DNA of 34,873 nucleotides from Litorisediminicola beolgyonensis (GCF_042679605.1 NZ_JBHTMU010000039.1:1-34873), one strand, 5' to 3'. Numbered from the stretch's first letter, positions 16,975-25,891 are shown. Notes: a model not told the origin generated them from the sequence alone. Numbers and translations: made by a program.

Positions 16975-17967
16975 ATGACCCCTTTCGCCATTGCCGGCGT
17001 GCAAATGTACGTCAATCCGCTCGAATCGAACGTGGACGCGATGATCCACCGACTCGACGTGTTGCTGGCCCGGTTCCCTTGGACCCAGATGGTGCTCTTC
17101 TCCGAGCTCGCGCCCTTCGGCCCGCTCGATCGCTTCGCGCTGCCGGAGCACAACGAGGCGCTGGAGAAATTCCAGATCGCCGCGCGGCGCAACAAGGTCT
17201 GGCTGGTGCCGGGCTCGATGTTCATCAAGGATGAGCACGGCGCCATCCGGAACACGTCTTTCGTGATCAACCCCGAGGGCGAGATCGTTGCGAAATACGC
17301 CAAGATGTTCCCGTTCCGGCCCTACGAGTCGGGCATCACCGCGGGCACCGAGTTCTGCGTCTTCGACGTGCCCGAGGTCGGCCGCTTCGGCCTGTCCATC
17401 TGCTACGATATCTGGTTCCCCGAGACCACGCGTCAGCTCACCTCCATGGGGGTAGAGGTGCTGTTGCATCCGGTTCTGACGGGCACCACCGACCGCGATG
17501 CGGAGCTGTCCATCGCGCGCGCCACCGCGGCGCAGTTCCAGTGCTACGTCTTCGACGTGAACGGCCTGGGATCGGGCGGGGTGGGCAAGTCCTGCGTCGT
17601 CGATCCGTCGGCCACGGTCCTGCATCAATGCGCGGGCCAGGAGGACATGTTCCCGATCGAGATCGATCTCGACATGGTCCGCCGCCAGCGCGAGACCGGG
17701 ATGAAGGGCCTGGGCCAGGTGCTCAAGTCCTTCCGCGACCGCGAAGCCGATTTCCCGGTCTATGACCGGCAATCGGGCGCGGACAGCTACCTGCAGACGC
17801 TCGGGCCGCTCGAGATGCCCCGGCAGGGCTCGCGCAAGGGCCTGCACGTGGACACCGTGAGCGGTGCGCCCGACAGCACCGTGCCGCCCGCGGCCAACAG
17901 CTATCATGCCGAGGCTTCCTCGCCGGTCGAACTGGTGGGCTTGCCGGGCAAAGTTTCCAGCGGCTGA
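16975..17967 (+). CDS. Nitrilase-superfamily amidohydrolase
   Basis: This carbon-nitrogen hydrolase would cleave an amide, carbamoyl or nitrile group. In the 330 residues the catalytic triad is visible: E44 (LFSELAPFG), K110 (KYAKMFPFRPYE) and C143 (SICYDIWFPE). The last ~60 residues are low-complexity and extend beyond the usual fold. The ATG at 16975 follows AGGAGA; a longer start at 16909 would add a non-homologous leader. Its place beside a decarboxylase and aminotransferase suggests an amide of an amine or amino acid. N-carbamoylputrescine amidase is one possibility, but the sequence is not a clear match. Confidence 0.88.
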   Translation: MTPFAIAGVQMYVNPLESNVDAMIHRLDVLLARFPWTQMVLFSELAPFGPLDRFALPEHNEALEKFQIAARRNKVWLVPGSMFIKDEHGAIRNTSFVINPEGEIVAKYAKMFPFRPYESGITAGTEFCVFDVPEVGRFGLSICYDIWFPETTRQLTSMGVEVLLHPVLTGTTDRDAELSIARATAAQFQCYVFDVNGLGSGGVGKSCVVDPSATVLHQCAGQEDMFPIEIDLDMVRRQRETGMKGLGQVLKSFRDREADFPVYDRQSGADSYLQTLGPLEMPRQGSRKGLHVDTVSGAPDSTVPPAANSYHAEASSPVELVGLPGKVSSG

Positions 17968-17982
17968 CGCCGGAGCGTGTCT

Positions 17983-18005
17983 CGCCCCGCCATCCCGGCG
18001 GGGCG
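17983..18005 (+). other. Hairpin between nitrilase and decarboxylase genes
   Basis: CGCCCCGCC (17983-17991) and GGCGGGGCG (17997-18005) form a perfect 9-bp stem with a 5-base ATCCC loop, 15 bases after the nitrilase stop. No T run follows, so it is more likely an mRNA-stability or partial attenuation element than a full terminator. Confidence 0.6.
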
Positions 18006-18050
18006 GATGACGTGACTTCGGCGCGGCCGCCCTGATCAGGGAGGACGACA

Positions 18051-20789
18051 ATGGAGTCCGTCAACGAATACTACTCGGCGATCCAGCTCAGATCGGATCG
18101 CTGGTCGGCTTTGCGAGAAGCCGCCGATGCGCTCTGCCGCGCCACCAACGAGCGCGAGAAGATCAAGCTCCGGCAAAAATCCCAGGCGCTGTTCGACAGC
18201 CTTGCGGTGATCGAGCCCTACTGGGCGTTCCCGGGCATGCACACCTTCGATTACCTGCGGCGGCTCTTCGAGCATGGCAGCTTCGAGGACCTTGCCTATT
18301 CCGTGCACCGGGTGATGCGGGCGCTCACCACCGGCGCCTATCGCCGCCGCCACATCCCCATCGACCGCGACTCGACCGAGATCGACGAGAACGATGACGA
18401 GGCGATGCTGACGCCCGAGGCGCGGGCGCTGACCAAGCCGTATTTCGAGGTCCTGATCGTCGATGACGTCAACGAGCAGCAGGAACGCTGGCTCAAGACG
18501 AACATGCACAAGATGCGCCGCGAGGAGGATCCCTTCCATTACGAGGCGGTCGTGGTGGCCTCGCTCGAGGACGCGCTGATCGCGGTGCTCTTCAACCACA
18601 ACATCCAGGCGATGGTGGTGCGCCCCGGTCTCAACCTGCGCTCCGAGATGAACATGCCGCTTCTGAAGCGCTATCTCGCGGGTGCCGGCGGTCAGGAAGA
18701 GTTCCGCGATATCGAACCGCAGAACTATGGCCCCGAGCTCTGCCGCCTGGTGGCGCGGGTGCGCCCCGAACTCGACGCCTATCTCGTGACCGAGCGCTCG
18801 GTCGAGGATATCGCGGGTCTCGATCTGGGGATCTGCCGTCGGGTCTTCTACAACCAGGAAGACTTCATGGAGCTTCACCTGAACATCCTCCGGGGCGTTC
18901 AGGCGCGCTACAAGACGCCGTTCTTCACCGCGCTCAAGAACTACTCCAAGCAGCCCACGGGCGTGTTCCACGCCATGCCGATCAGCCGCGGCAAGTCGAT
19001 CACGCGGTCGCACTGGATCCAGGACATGGGAGCGTTCTACGGGCCGAACATCTTCCTGGCCGAGACCTCGGCCACCTCGGGCGGTCTCGACAGCCTTCTG
19101 GAGCCGCACGGCCCCATCAAGGAAGCGCAGGAGCTGGCGGCGCGGGCCTTCGGCTCGAAACAGACCTTCTTCGCGACGAACGGCACCTCGACCTGTAACA
19201 AGATCGTCGTGCAAGCCCTTGTCCGACCGGGCGATATCGTGCTCGTCGACCGCGACTGCCACAAATCGCATCATTACGGCATGGTGCTCGCGGGGGCGCA
19301 GGTCAGCTATCTCGACAGCTATCCGCTCAACGAATACTCGATGTACGGCGCGGTCCCGATCCACGAGATCAAGGAGCGGCTTCTCCAGTACAAGCGCGAG
19401 GGCAAGCTCGACCGGGTGCGGATGCTCCTTCTGACGAACTGCACCTTCGACGGCATCGTCTACAACGTCGAACGGGTGATGGAGGAATGTCTCGCCATCA
19501 AGCCCGACCTCATCTTCCTCTGGGACGAGGCGTGGTTCGGCTTTGCGCGGTTCAACCCGACGTATCGTCACCGGACGGCGATGAACGCGGCCAATACTCT
19601 GCGCGCCAAGCTCAAGACCGACGAGCATCGCGCCGCCTGGGAAAAGCAGAAGGCCAAGCTCGAGGATGCGGACGACGAGAAGCTCGTGAAGACGCGGCTT
19701 CTGCCTCCGCCGACGGCGCGGGTGCGGGTCTATGCCTGTCAGTCGACGCACAAGACGCTTACCGCGCTCCGGCAGGGCTCGATGATCCATGTTAACGACC
19801 AGGATTTCAAAGGCCAGGTCGAGCAATCGTTCCACGAAGCCTACATGACCCACACCTCGACCTCGCCGAACTACCAGATCATCGCGTCGCTCGATGTCGG
19901 GCGGCGGCAGGTCGAGCTCGAGGGCTACGAGTTCGTCCAGCGCCAGATCGAGGCGGCGATGTCGATGCGGCGGGCCATCGGGACCCATCCGCTTCTGCAG
20001 AAATACTTCAAGGTGCTGACCGCGGGCGACATGATCCCCGACAAGCACCGCGACAGCAACGTGACCGCCTATTACGACGCCGAACAGGGCTGGGCCGAGA
20101 TCTGGGATGCCTGGGAGCGCGACGAGTTCGTGCTGGACGCCACGCGGGTCACGCTCGCGGTCGGGGGAACCGGGTGGGACGGCGACACGTTCAAGAACCA
20201 GGTGCTGATGGACCGCTACGGCATCCAGATCAACAAGACCTCGCGCAACACCGTGCTGTTCATGACGAATATCGGCACGACCCGCAGCTCGGTCGCTTAC
20301 CTGATCGAGGTGCTGGTGGAGATCGCGAAATCGCTCGACGACCTGAATGACGATGCCTCCAAGATGGAGCGCATGGCGTTCGACCGGCGGGTGAAGAGCC
20401 TGATGGAGGACCTGCCGCCGCTGCCGGACTTCTCGCGGTTCCACGACGCGTTCCGCTTCGATCCGGGCACGCCCGAGGGCGATATCCGCTCGGCCTTCTT
20501 CCTCGCCTATGACGAAGATGCCTGCGATTACCTCGAGATCGGCGATGCGCTGCAGAAGCGGCTCGAAGGGGGGGAAGAGATCGTCTCGGCGTCCTTCATC
20601 ATCCCCTATCCGCCGGGCTTCCCTATCCTCGTGCCGGGGCAGTTGATCTCCAAGGAGATCCTCGCCTTCATGCGGGCGCTCGATGTGAACGAAATCCACG
20701 GCTACCGGCCTGACCTGGGCCTCCGGGTCTTCACGCCCGAAAGCCTCGCGAAACTAGCCGATCAGCAACCGAAACAAGCTGCAGAATAA
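18051..20789 (+). CDS. Orn/Lys/Arg-type PLP decarboxylase, large divergent form
   Basis: This is a fold-type I PLP enzyme related to the basic amino-acid decarboxylases (AdiA, CadA, SpeC). Of the 912 residues, the first ~125 are an unusual extension. A REC-like wing domain (about 128-270) and the catalytic core (TSATSGGLDSLLEPHGPIK, DEAW 492-495, PLP lysine K568 in STHKTLTALRQGSMIH) follow, then the C-terminal domain with IIPYPPGFPILVPGQ. The gap from DEAW to the lysine is about 75 residues, against about 40 in AdiA, owing to a charged insert (about 505-550). The usual enzymes have 710-760 residues. A ribosome-binding site (GGGAGGA) precedes the ATG. The substrate is unknown. Confidence 0.9.
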   Translation: MESVNEYYSAIQLRSDRWSALREAADALCRATNEREKIKLRQKSQALFDSLAVIEPYWAFPGMHTFDYLRRLFEHGSFEDLAYSVHRVMRALTTGAYRRRHIPIDRDSTEIDENDDEAMLTPEARALTKPYFEVLIVDDVNEQQERWLKTNMHKMRREEDPFHYEAVVVASLEDALIAVLFNHNIQAMVVRPGLNLRSEMNMPLLKRYLAGAGGQEEFRDIEPQNYGPELCRLVARVRPELDAYLVTERSVEDIAGLDLGICRRVFYNQEDFMELHLNILRGVQARYKTPFFTALKNYSKQPTGVFHAMPISRGKSITRSHWIQDMGAFYGPNIFLAETSATSGGLDSLLEPHGPIKEAQELAARAFGSKQTFFATNGTSTCNKIVVQALVRPGDIVLVDRDCHKSHHYGMVLAGAQVSYLDSYPLNEYSMYGAVPIHEIKERLLQYKREGKLDRVRMLLLTNCTFDGIVYNVERVMEECLAIKPDLIFLWDEAWFGFARFNPTYRHRTAMNAANTLRAKLKTDEHRAAWEKQKAKLEDADDEKLVKTRLLPPPTARVRVYACQSTHKTLTALRQGSMIHVNDQDFKGQVEQSFHEAYMTHTSTSPNYQIIASLDVGRRQVELEGYEFVQRQIEAAMSMRRAIGTHPLLQKYFKVLTAGDMIPDKHRDSNVTAYYDAEQGWAEIWDAWERDEFVLDATRVTLAVGGTGWDGDTFKNQVLMDRYGIQINKTSRNTVLFMTNIGTTRSSVAYLIEVLVEIAKSLDDLNDDASKMERMAFDRRVKSLMEDLPPLPDFSRFHDAFRFDPGTPEGDIRSAFFLAYDEDACDYLEIGDALQKRLEGGEEIVSASFIIPYPPGFPILVPGQLISKEILAFMRALDVNEIHGYRPDLGLRVFTPESLAKLADQQPKQAAE

Positions 20790-20806
20790 CTCAGGGAGAT
20801 CCGACC

Positions 20807-22264
20807 ATGGCCAAGCCACTCAAGAACATTTCCGAGATCCGCCGGTTCTTCCACCGTAACGAAGACCCGGTCTATTTCGTCTCGGCCACGAACTTCAACC
20901 TTCTGGGCATCGACGAATGGTGTAAGAACTTCAAGTATATCAACTACATCGACTGCTATGACGGCAAGCACCCGAACGTGTTCTGCCCCTCCGAGCAGCC
21001 CCATGCCGAGTTCCAGTCGATCGAGGACATCAACAACTACCTCCTCCAGCACAAGGAGGTGATCGACTACATCAAGCGCCGCGGCGGCAAGCCGAAGTTT
21101 GTGTTCCTGATGTTCGACGAGGAAACCGAGCGTCTGGCCAAGGAGCTGGGCGGCGAGGTCTGGTTCCCCAAGGCCAAGCTTCGGACGAACATGGACAACA
21201 AGATCGAGACCGTGCGGATCGGCAACAAGGCCGACGTGCCCTCGGTCCCGAACGCGCTGTCGGAGATCAAGGATTACGAGCACCTCAAGAAGGTCTGCGA
21301 GGAGAACGACCTCGGCAACGACCTGGTGCTGCAATCGGCCTTCGGCGACTCGGGCCACACCACCTTCTTCATCAAGTCCGAGGCCGATTTCCGCCGCCAC
21401 GAGCACGAGATCGTCGGCGAGGGCGAGATCAAGGTGATGAAGCGCATCGACTGCCGCGGTTCGGCGATCGAGGCCTGCGCCACCGATGCCGGCACCATCG
21501 TCGGCCCGCTGATGACCGAGCTTGTCGGCTTCAAGGAGCTGACGCCCTATCGCGGCGGCTGGTGCGGCAACGAGATCCTCTCGACCGCCTTCCCGCCGAA
21601 GGTTCGCGAGAAGGCGCGCGATCTGACCTTCAAGTTCGGCGAGCAGCTGCGAAAGGAAGGCTATCGCGGCTATTTCGAGCTCGACTTCCTGATCGACAAG
21701 AAGACCGGCGATCTCTGGCTGGGCGAGCTGAACCCGCGGATCACCGGGGCGTCCTCGATGACGAACCACGCGGCCTTCGCCCATGCCGACGCGCCGCTCT
21801 TCCTCTTCCACCTGCTCGAGTTCTCGAAGAAGAAGTTCAACCTCGATGTCGATGAGCTGAACGCCCGCTGGGCGGATTCGGACAATATCGACAGCTGGTC
21901 GCAGATGGTGATCAAGCACACCGACGACAATGTCGATATCTGCGCCGAAGCGCCGCCGACCGGCATCTACAAGATGCTCGAGGATGGACGGGTGGTCTTC
22001 GACCGCTTCGACTATCACCGCCGCGCGGTCGAGAGTGAGAACGAGGCCTTCTTCCTGCGGATCATCCGTCCGGGCGATTACCGGTACGAGGGCGCCGATC
22101 TCGGCATCCTGGTGACGCGCGGCCGGTCGATGACCAAGAGCTTCCAGCTCAACGAGCGGGCCAAGAAGTGGATCCACGGCATCAAGTCCGCGGTTTCGGG
22201 CAAGCCGCTGCCCGTGGCCGAAGCCGGACCGGCGCTGGCCGATCCCGCCTTCAAGATCATGTAA
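20807..22264 (+). CDS. ATP-grasp ligase of unknown specificity
   Basis: This is an ATP-grasp enzyme that would activate a carboxylate as an acyl phosphate and join it to an amine or other nucleophile. The 485 residues have a pre-ATP-grasp region (about 1-150), ATP-binding segments (LVLQSAFGDSGHTTFFI, EIKVMKRID) and the metal-binding set E291 (FELDFLID), E307 and N309 (GELNPRITGASSM). Automatic pipelines tend to call such proteins biotin carboxylase, but no biotin carrier or carboxyltransferase gene is present here. It begins 17 bases after the decarboxylase with AGGGAG before the ATG and ends 17 bases before the next gene, so it shares the operon. Confidence 0.88.
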   Translation: MAKPLKNISEIRRFFHRNEDPVYFVSATNFNLLGIDEWCKNFKYINYIDCYDGKHPNVFCPSEQPHAEFQSIEDINNYLLQHKEVIDYIKRRGGKPKFVFLMFDEETERLAKELGGEVWFPKAKLRTNMDNKIETVRIGNKADVPSVPNALSEIKDYEHLKKVCEENDLGNDLVLQSAFGDSGHTTFFIKSEADFRRHEHEIVGEGEIKVMKRIDCRGSAIEACATDAGTIVGPLMTELVGFKELTPYRGGWCGNEILSTAFPPKVREKARDLTFKFGEQLRKEGYRGYFELDFLIDKKTGDLWLGELNPRITGASSMTNHAAFAHADAPLFLFHLLEFSKKKFNLDVDELNARWADSDNIDSWSQMVIKHTDDNVDICAEAPPTGIYKMLEDGRVVFDRFDYHRRAVESENEAFFLRIIRPGDYRYEGADLGILVTRGRSMTKSFQLNERAKKWIHGIKSAVSGKPLPVAEAGPALADPAFKIM

Positions 22265-22281
22265 GTCAAGCGAGGGGCCAG

Positions 22282-23256
22282 GTGGTCGTCTGGCGTGCCA
22301 TAGCCGAAAACGCGCCCGGCCCGAAATGGGCCGGGCTGTTCCATGAATACTGGCCAGCCTACCGCAAATGGTGGCTCCGGGCCGGCGAAGAGGCGCGTCC
22401 GACCTACCGGCAGAGTCGTCGCGCGCTGCAGACCCACATGCCGGAAATCGTCGATCTCTATGACGAGCTCTGCGAGCTGGCGGGCGGGGGCGATCACGCC
22501 GCGCGTTTCCTCAGCTTCTACGAGCCGCCGCCTTATCTCTCGGGCTGTTCCCAGGCGGTCTGGCCCGGGCGCGAGCCGGTGATGGTGCGGAATTACGACT
22601 ACAACCCGAACGCCTTCGACAGCCTCGTGCTCAAGACGCGCTGGCAGGGACGCGGCGTGATCGGTGTGTCCGACGGGCTCTGGGGGCTGGTCGACGGGAT
22701 GAACGATGCCGGGCTCGCGGTGTCGCTGACCTTTGGCGGACGCCGGGTCGTGGGCGACGGGTTCGGCGTGCCGATCATCCTGCGCTACGTGCTCCAGACC
22801 TGCGAGACCACCGAGGAGGCGGGCGAGGCTCTGAGCCGCATTCCGACGCATATGAGCTACAACGTCACCGTTCTCGACAAGGAGCGGCGCTACCTGACGG
22901 CGATGCTGTCACCGGATCGGGACGCGATCCTGACCCGCGCGGCGGTCGCGACGAACCACCAGGAAAACGTCGAGTGGATCAGCCATGCGCGCTTTACCGC
23001 GACGGTCGAGCGCGAGCGGTTCCTGTTGCAGCGCCTGACGCTGCACCGCGATCCCGAGGACAAATTCATCGCCGCCTTCCTGAAACCGCCGCTCTATTCG
23101 ACAGCCTTCCACCACGGGTTCGGAACGCTCTACACTGCGGTTTACCGGCCCCGCAAAGGCCAGATCGAGATCCGTTGGCCGGGCACGGTCTGGAGCCACA
23201 GCTTCCGCAAGTTCGAAGAGGGCGCGCGGCATGTGGAGGTTCCGGGCGCTGCCTGA
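22282..23256 (+). CDS. C45-family autoproteolytic Ntn hydrolase/acyltransferase
   Basis: This resembles the peptidase C45 (isopenicillin N acyltransferase-like) group of Ntn hydrolases, which cut themselves to expose an N-terminal cysteine and then hydrolyse or transfer amide-linked acyl groups. The likely nucleophile is C89 in LSGCSQAVW, followed by the family-typical RNYDYNP and by GLWGLVDGMNDAGLAVSLTFGG with further core motifs (HMSYNVTVLD, ATNHQ). The 324-residue frame starts at GTG 22282 with GAGGGG just before it; upstream frame residues overlap the ATP-grasp gene. Beside an ATP-grasp ligase it may remove the acyl group that the ligase installs, or act on the imported compound. Confidence 0.87.
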   Translation: MVVWRAIAENAPGPKWAGLFHEYWPAYRKWWLRAGEEARPTYRQSRRALQTHMPEIVDLYDELCELAGGGDHAARFLSFYEPPPYLSGCSQAVWPGREPVMVRNYDYNPNAFDSLVLKTRWQGRGVIGVSDGLWGLVDGMNDAGLAVSLTFGGRRVVGDGFGVPIILRYVLQTCETTEEAGEALSRIPTHMSYNVTVLDKERRYLTAMLSPDRDAILTRAAVATNHQENVEWISHARFTATVERERFLLQRLTLHRDPEDKFIAAFLKPPLYSTAFHHGFGTLYTAVYRPRKGQIEIRWPGTVWSHSFRKFEEGARHVEVPGAA

Positions 23257-23364
23257 GCGGCGCGCGGGACAAGCGGTCCCCGCTTCGGGGCCAGGAGGGC
23301 ACGGGACAGATCCGGTGCCGCACCCGCGCCGCGTCAGACGCGGCAGATCGAAGGGAGAGGGGTC

Positions 23365-24690
23365 ATGTCACATATCTTTCCGCGCCACACCAAGGCGCAT
23401 CTGCCCGTGGTGGCTGGCGGCGAGGGCTGCTACCTGATCGACACCGATGGCAAGCGCTATCTCGACGGATCGGGCGGCGCGGCGGTGTCCTGTCTGGGCC
23501 ATGGCGATCACGCGGTGATCGAGGCGGTCAAGGCGCAGATGGACCGGATCGCCTTTGCCCATACGAGCTTTCTGACCTCCGAGCCCGCCGAGAAGCTTGC
23601 CGATCTCCTGATCGAACACGCGCCCGGCACGCTCGACCGGGTCTACCTGGTCTCGGGCGGCTCCGAGGCGGCGGAGGCCGCGATCAAGCTCGCGCGGCAG
23701 TACCATGTCGAGAAGGGTGAGACGCAGCGCGGCCACCTGATCGCGCGCAAGCAAAGCTATCACGGCAACACCATCGGCGCGCTCTCGGCGGGCGGCAATG
23801 AATGGCGCCGCCAGCAGTTCGGACCGCTGCTGCTGCAGATGTCCCACATCGACCCCTGCTACGAGTATCGCTACCGCGAGGATGGCGAGAGCCTCGAGGC
23901 GTATGGCAGGCGCTCCGCCGATGCGCTGGAAGAGGAAATCCTGCGGGTCGGACCCGAGAAGGTCATGGCCTTCATGGCCGAGCCGGTCGTGGGCGCGACC
24001 GCAGGCGCGGTGCCGCCCGCGCCGGGCTATTTCAAGCGCATCCGCGAGATCTGTGATAAGTACGGCGTGCTCCTGATCCTCGACGAGGTCATGTGCGGGA
24101 TGGGCCGGACGGGCAGCCTCTATGCCTGCGAACAGGACGGGGTCGCGCCGGACATCCTCTGCATCGCGAAGGGTCTCGGCGCGGGCTACCAGCCCATCGG
24201 CGCGATGCTCTGCACCGCCGAGATCTACTCGGCCATCGAGAGCGGCTCGGGCTTCTTCCAGCACGGCCACACCTATGTCGGCCACCCCGCCGCCGCCGCC
24301 GCGGGGCTTGCGGTGGTGGGCGCGATGATCGAGCGCGAGCTGATCCCGCGGGTCCAGACCCAGGGCGAGGCTCTGATGGAGAAGCTGCGCGAGCGCTTCG
24401 GCCAGCATCCGAATGTCGGCGATCTGCGCGGCCGTGGGCTCTTCCGGGGGATCGAGCTGGTGGCCGACCGCGAGACCAAGGCGCCGTTCCCGCCCGAGAA
24501 GAAGCTCGCGGCGACGATCAAGAAGAAGGCCTTCGAGGCCGGGCTCATCTGCTACCCGATGTCGGGCACCATCGACGGCAAGCTCGGCGATCACATTCTG
24601 CTCGCGCCGCCTTTCATCATCGAGGACGCGCAGCTCGACGAGCTGGTCGACAAGCTGGAGACGGGGATCGAGGCCGGATTGGCGTCCTGA
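23365..24690 (+). CDS. Class III PLP aminotransferase
   Basis: This enzyme would move an amino group from a terminal amine or omega-amino acid to a keto acid such as pyruvate. The 441 residues show the class III layout: LVSGGSEAAEAAIKLAR (PLP phosphate site), QSYHGNT, the LDEVMCGMGRTG loop with the cofactor-binding aspartate, and the PLP lysine K269 in CIAKGLGAGYQPIGA. Length is typical. The ATG follows GGGAGAGGGG. The context with a decarboxylase hints at an amine substrate such as a diamine or amino-acid derivative, but specificity cannot be told from sequence. Confidence 0.92.
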   Translation: MSHIFPRHTKAHLPVVAGGEGCYLIDTDGKRYLDGSGGAAVSCLGHGDHAVIEAVKAQMDRIAFAHTSFLTSEPAEKLADLLIEHAPGTLDRVYLVSGGSEAAEAAIKLARQYHVEKGETQRGHLIARKQSYHGNTIGALSAGGNEWRRQQFGPLLLQMSHIDPCYEYRYREDGESLEAYGRRSADALEEEILRVGPEKVMAFMAEPVVGATAGAVPPAPGYFKRIREICDKYGVLLILDEVMCGMGRTGSLYACEQDGVAPDILCIAKGLGAGYQPIGAMLCTAEIYSAIESGSGFFQHGHTYVGHPAAAAAGLAVVGAMIERELIPRVQTQGEALMEKLRERFGQHPNVGDLRGRGLFRGIELVADRETKAPFPPEKKLAATIKKKAFEAGLICYPMSGTIDGKLGDHILLAPPFIIEDAQLDELVDKLETGIEAGLAS

Positions 24691-24704
24691 GATCTCCCAG
24701 AAAT

Positions 24705-24721
24705 GGTCCCAATCCGGGACC
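24705..24721 (+). other. Short hairpin before the acyltransferase gene
   Basis: GGTCCC (24705-24710) and GGGACC (24716-24721) form a perfect 6-bp stem with the loop AATCC, 14 bases after the aminotransferase stop. It lacks a proper T tract. Confidence 0.45.
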
Positions 24722-24790
24722 GATCTTGCCGCGCTCTGAGGCGAGGGTCCGAGGAAACAGAATGTTTCCGGACGAAGGACTCTCTCTCTC

Positions 24791-25891
24791 ATGGCTCCGT
24801 TCTATTGCGTCGAGACTGCAGAAAGCGTCACCGAGCTGCTCGCTCTGACCGAGGATTGGGAAAAACTCGAAGCCCGCGATCCCGAGGCGAGCGTCTTTGT
24901 AAGCCATGACTGGCTTGCCCCTGTTCTGATCAATCACGAAGGCCGCTGGCGCGTCTATCTCGTGCGCCGGGGCGTCGAACCCGTGGCGCTCTTGCCGGTG
25001 GTGCTGCGCACCGTCTGGTGCCGCGAGGCCAAGCGCCTCCGGACCCGGATCGACAGCGCCGGCGTCTTGGCCGGGGTGCCGACAGGCCTTCTGGTCGACC
25101 CCCGCCATGCCGAGGGCGCGCTCGAGGCGCTGGGCCATGCGCTGCGCGCGCGGCCCTGGGCCGAGCTGCGCCTGTCGGGGCTGAGCGCCGAGCGCGCCGA
25201 TGCCCTGGGCGCCGATCTTCTTGGCGCCGGGACCGCGACCTCCGCCGCGCCCGAGGCGGCGCTGGCCGTGCCGCTGCCCGAGACCTACGAGGATTTCGTC
25301 AAGACCCGCTTCTCGTCCTCCACCCGCTTCGAGATCCGCGGCTATACCCGCCGCGAGCTGCGCAGCTGCGGCTGGCAGCTTGTCTTCTCGACCGAGGACA
25401 CGCTGGAGCGGGATATCGACCGGCTTCTCTCCAAGCATCTCAAGGCCTGGGCCGTGCGCGATGGCGCGACGGCGGCGCATGAGCGGGGCGAGGAGATGCG
25501 CCACCTTCTGCGCCGGGCCTTCTCGGAGGACGCGCTGGCGCTGATCGTCCTCAAGCGCGGCGACGAGGTCATCGCCTCGGCCGCGCATCTGGTGGACCGC
25601 GCCGGGGGCGAGATGCGGGCGGTGCTTCTGGATACCGCGCCGGGCGACACCGCGACGCTCTTCCTGACCGCCATGTCGATTGCCTGGGGCATCGAGCAGG
25701 GGCTCGCGCATTACCGCTTCAATAATGAGGACAGCTCGTGGTGCGAGCGCTTCGGGGCAGAGCCCGTGGGCCTGCACGGGCTCGAGGTCACGCGGCGCCT
25801 TCAGACCGAGGAGGCCGGGTTCGACCGTCCCGGGCTGGCGCGGACGCCGCTGCCCGCAACGCGCAACGGCGGGAGCCCGCTTTACGCCTGA
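24791..25891 (+). CDS. CelD/FemAB-like GNAT-fold acyltransferase
   Basis: The 366 residues fit the CelD/BcsL (Acetyltransf_6) type of double-GNAT proteins. There is an N-terminal half with WEKLEARDPEASVFVSHDWL and a C-terminal half with FVKTRFSSSTRFEIRGYTRR, HLLRRAFSEDALALIVLKR and the acceptor segment YRFNNEDSSWCERFGAEP. Such proteins transfer acetyl, acyl or aminoacyl groups to amines. It is the last gene of the run, 100 bp after the aminotransferase, and its stop overlaps the end of the convergent GAPDH gene by 10 bp. A role in acylating the product of the cluster is an inference from position. Confidence 0.78.
   Translation: MAPFYCVETAESVTELLALTEDWEKLEARDPEASVFVSHDWLAPVLINHEGRWRVYLVRRGVEPVALLPVVLRTVWCREAKRLRTRIDSAGVLAGVPTGLLVDPRHAEGALEALGHALRARPWAELRLSGLSAERADALGADLLGAGTATSAAPEAALAVPLPETYEDFVKTRFSSSTRFEIRGYTRRELRSCGWQLVFSTEDTLERDIDRLLSKHLKAWAVRDGATAAHERGEEMRHLLRRAFSEDALALIVLKRGDEVIASAAHLVDRAGGEMRAVLLDTAPGDTATLFLTAMSIAWGIEQGLAHYRFNNEDSSWCERFGAEPVGLHGLEVTRRLQTEEAGFDRPGLARTPLPATRNGGSPLYA

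Noticed and set aside
18036..20699. 887-codon open frame on the - strand opposite the decarboxylase
   Set aside because: The decarboxylase has clear motifs and a ribosome-binding site; the opposite frame has neither.
20807..22264. Biotin carboxylase function for the ATP-grasp gene
   Set aside because: Only the shared ATP-grasp fold supports it. There is no carrier or carboxyltransferase partner, and the N-terminal region does not look like AccC.
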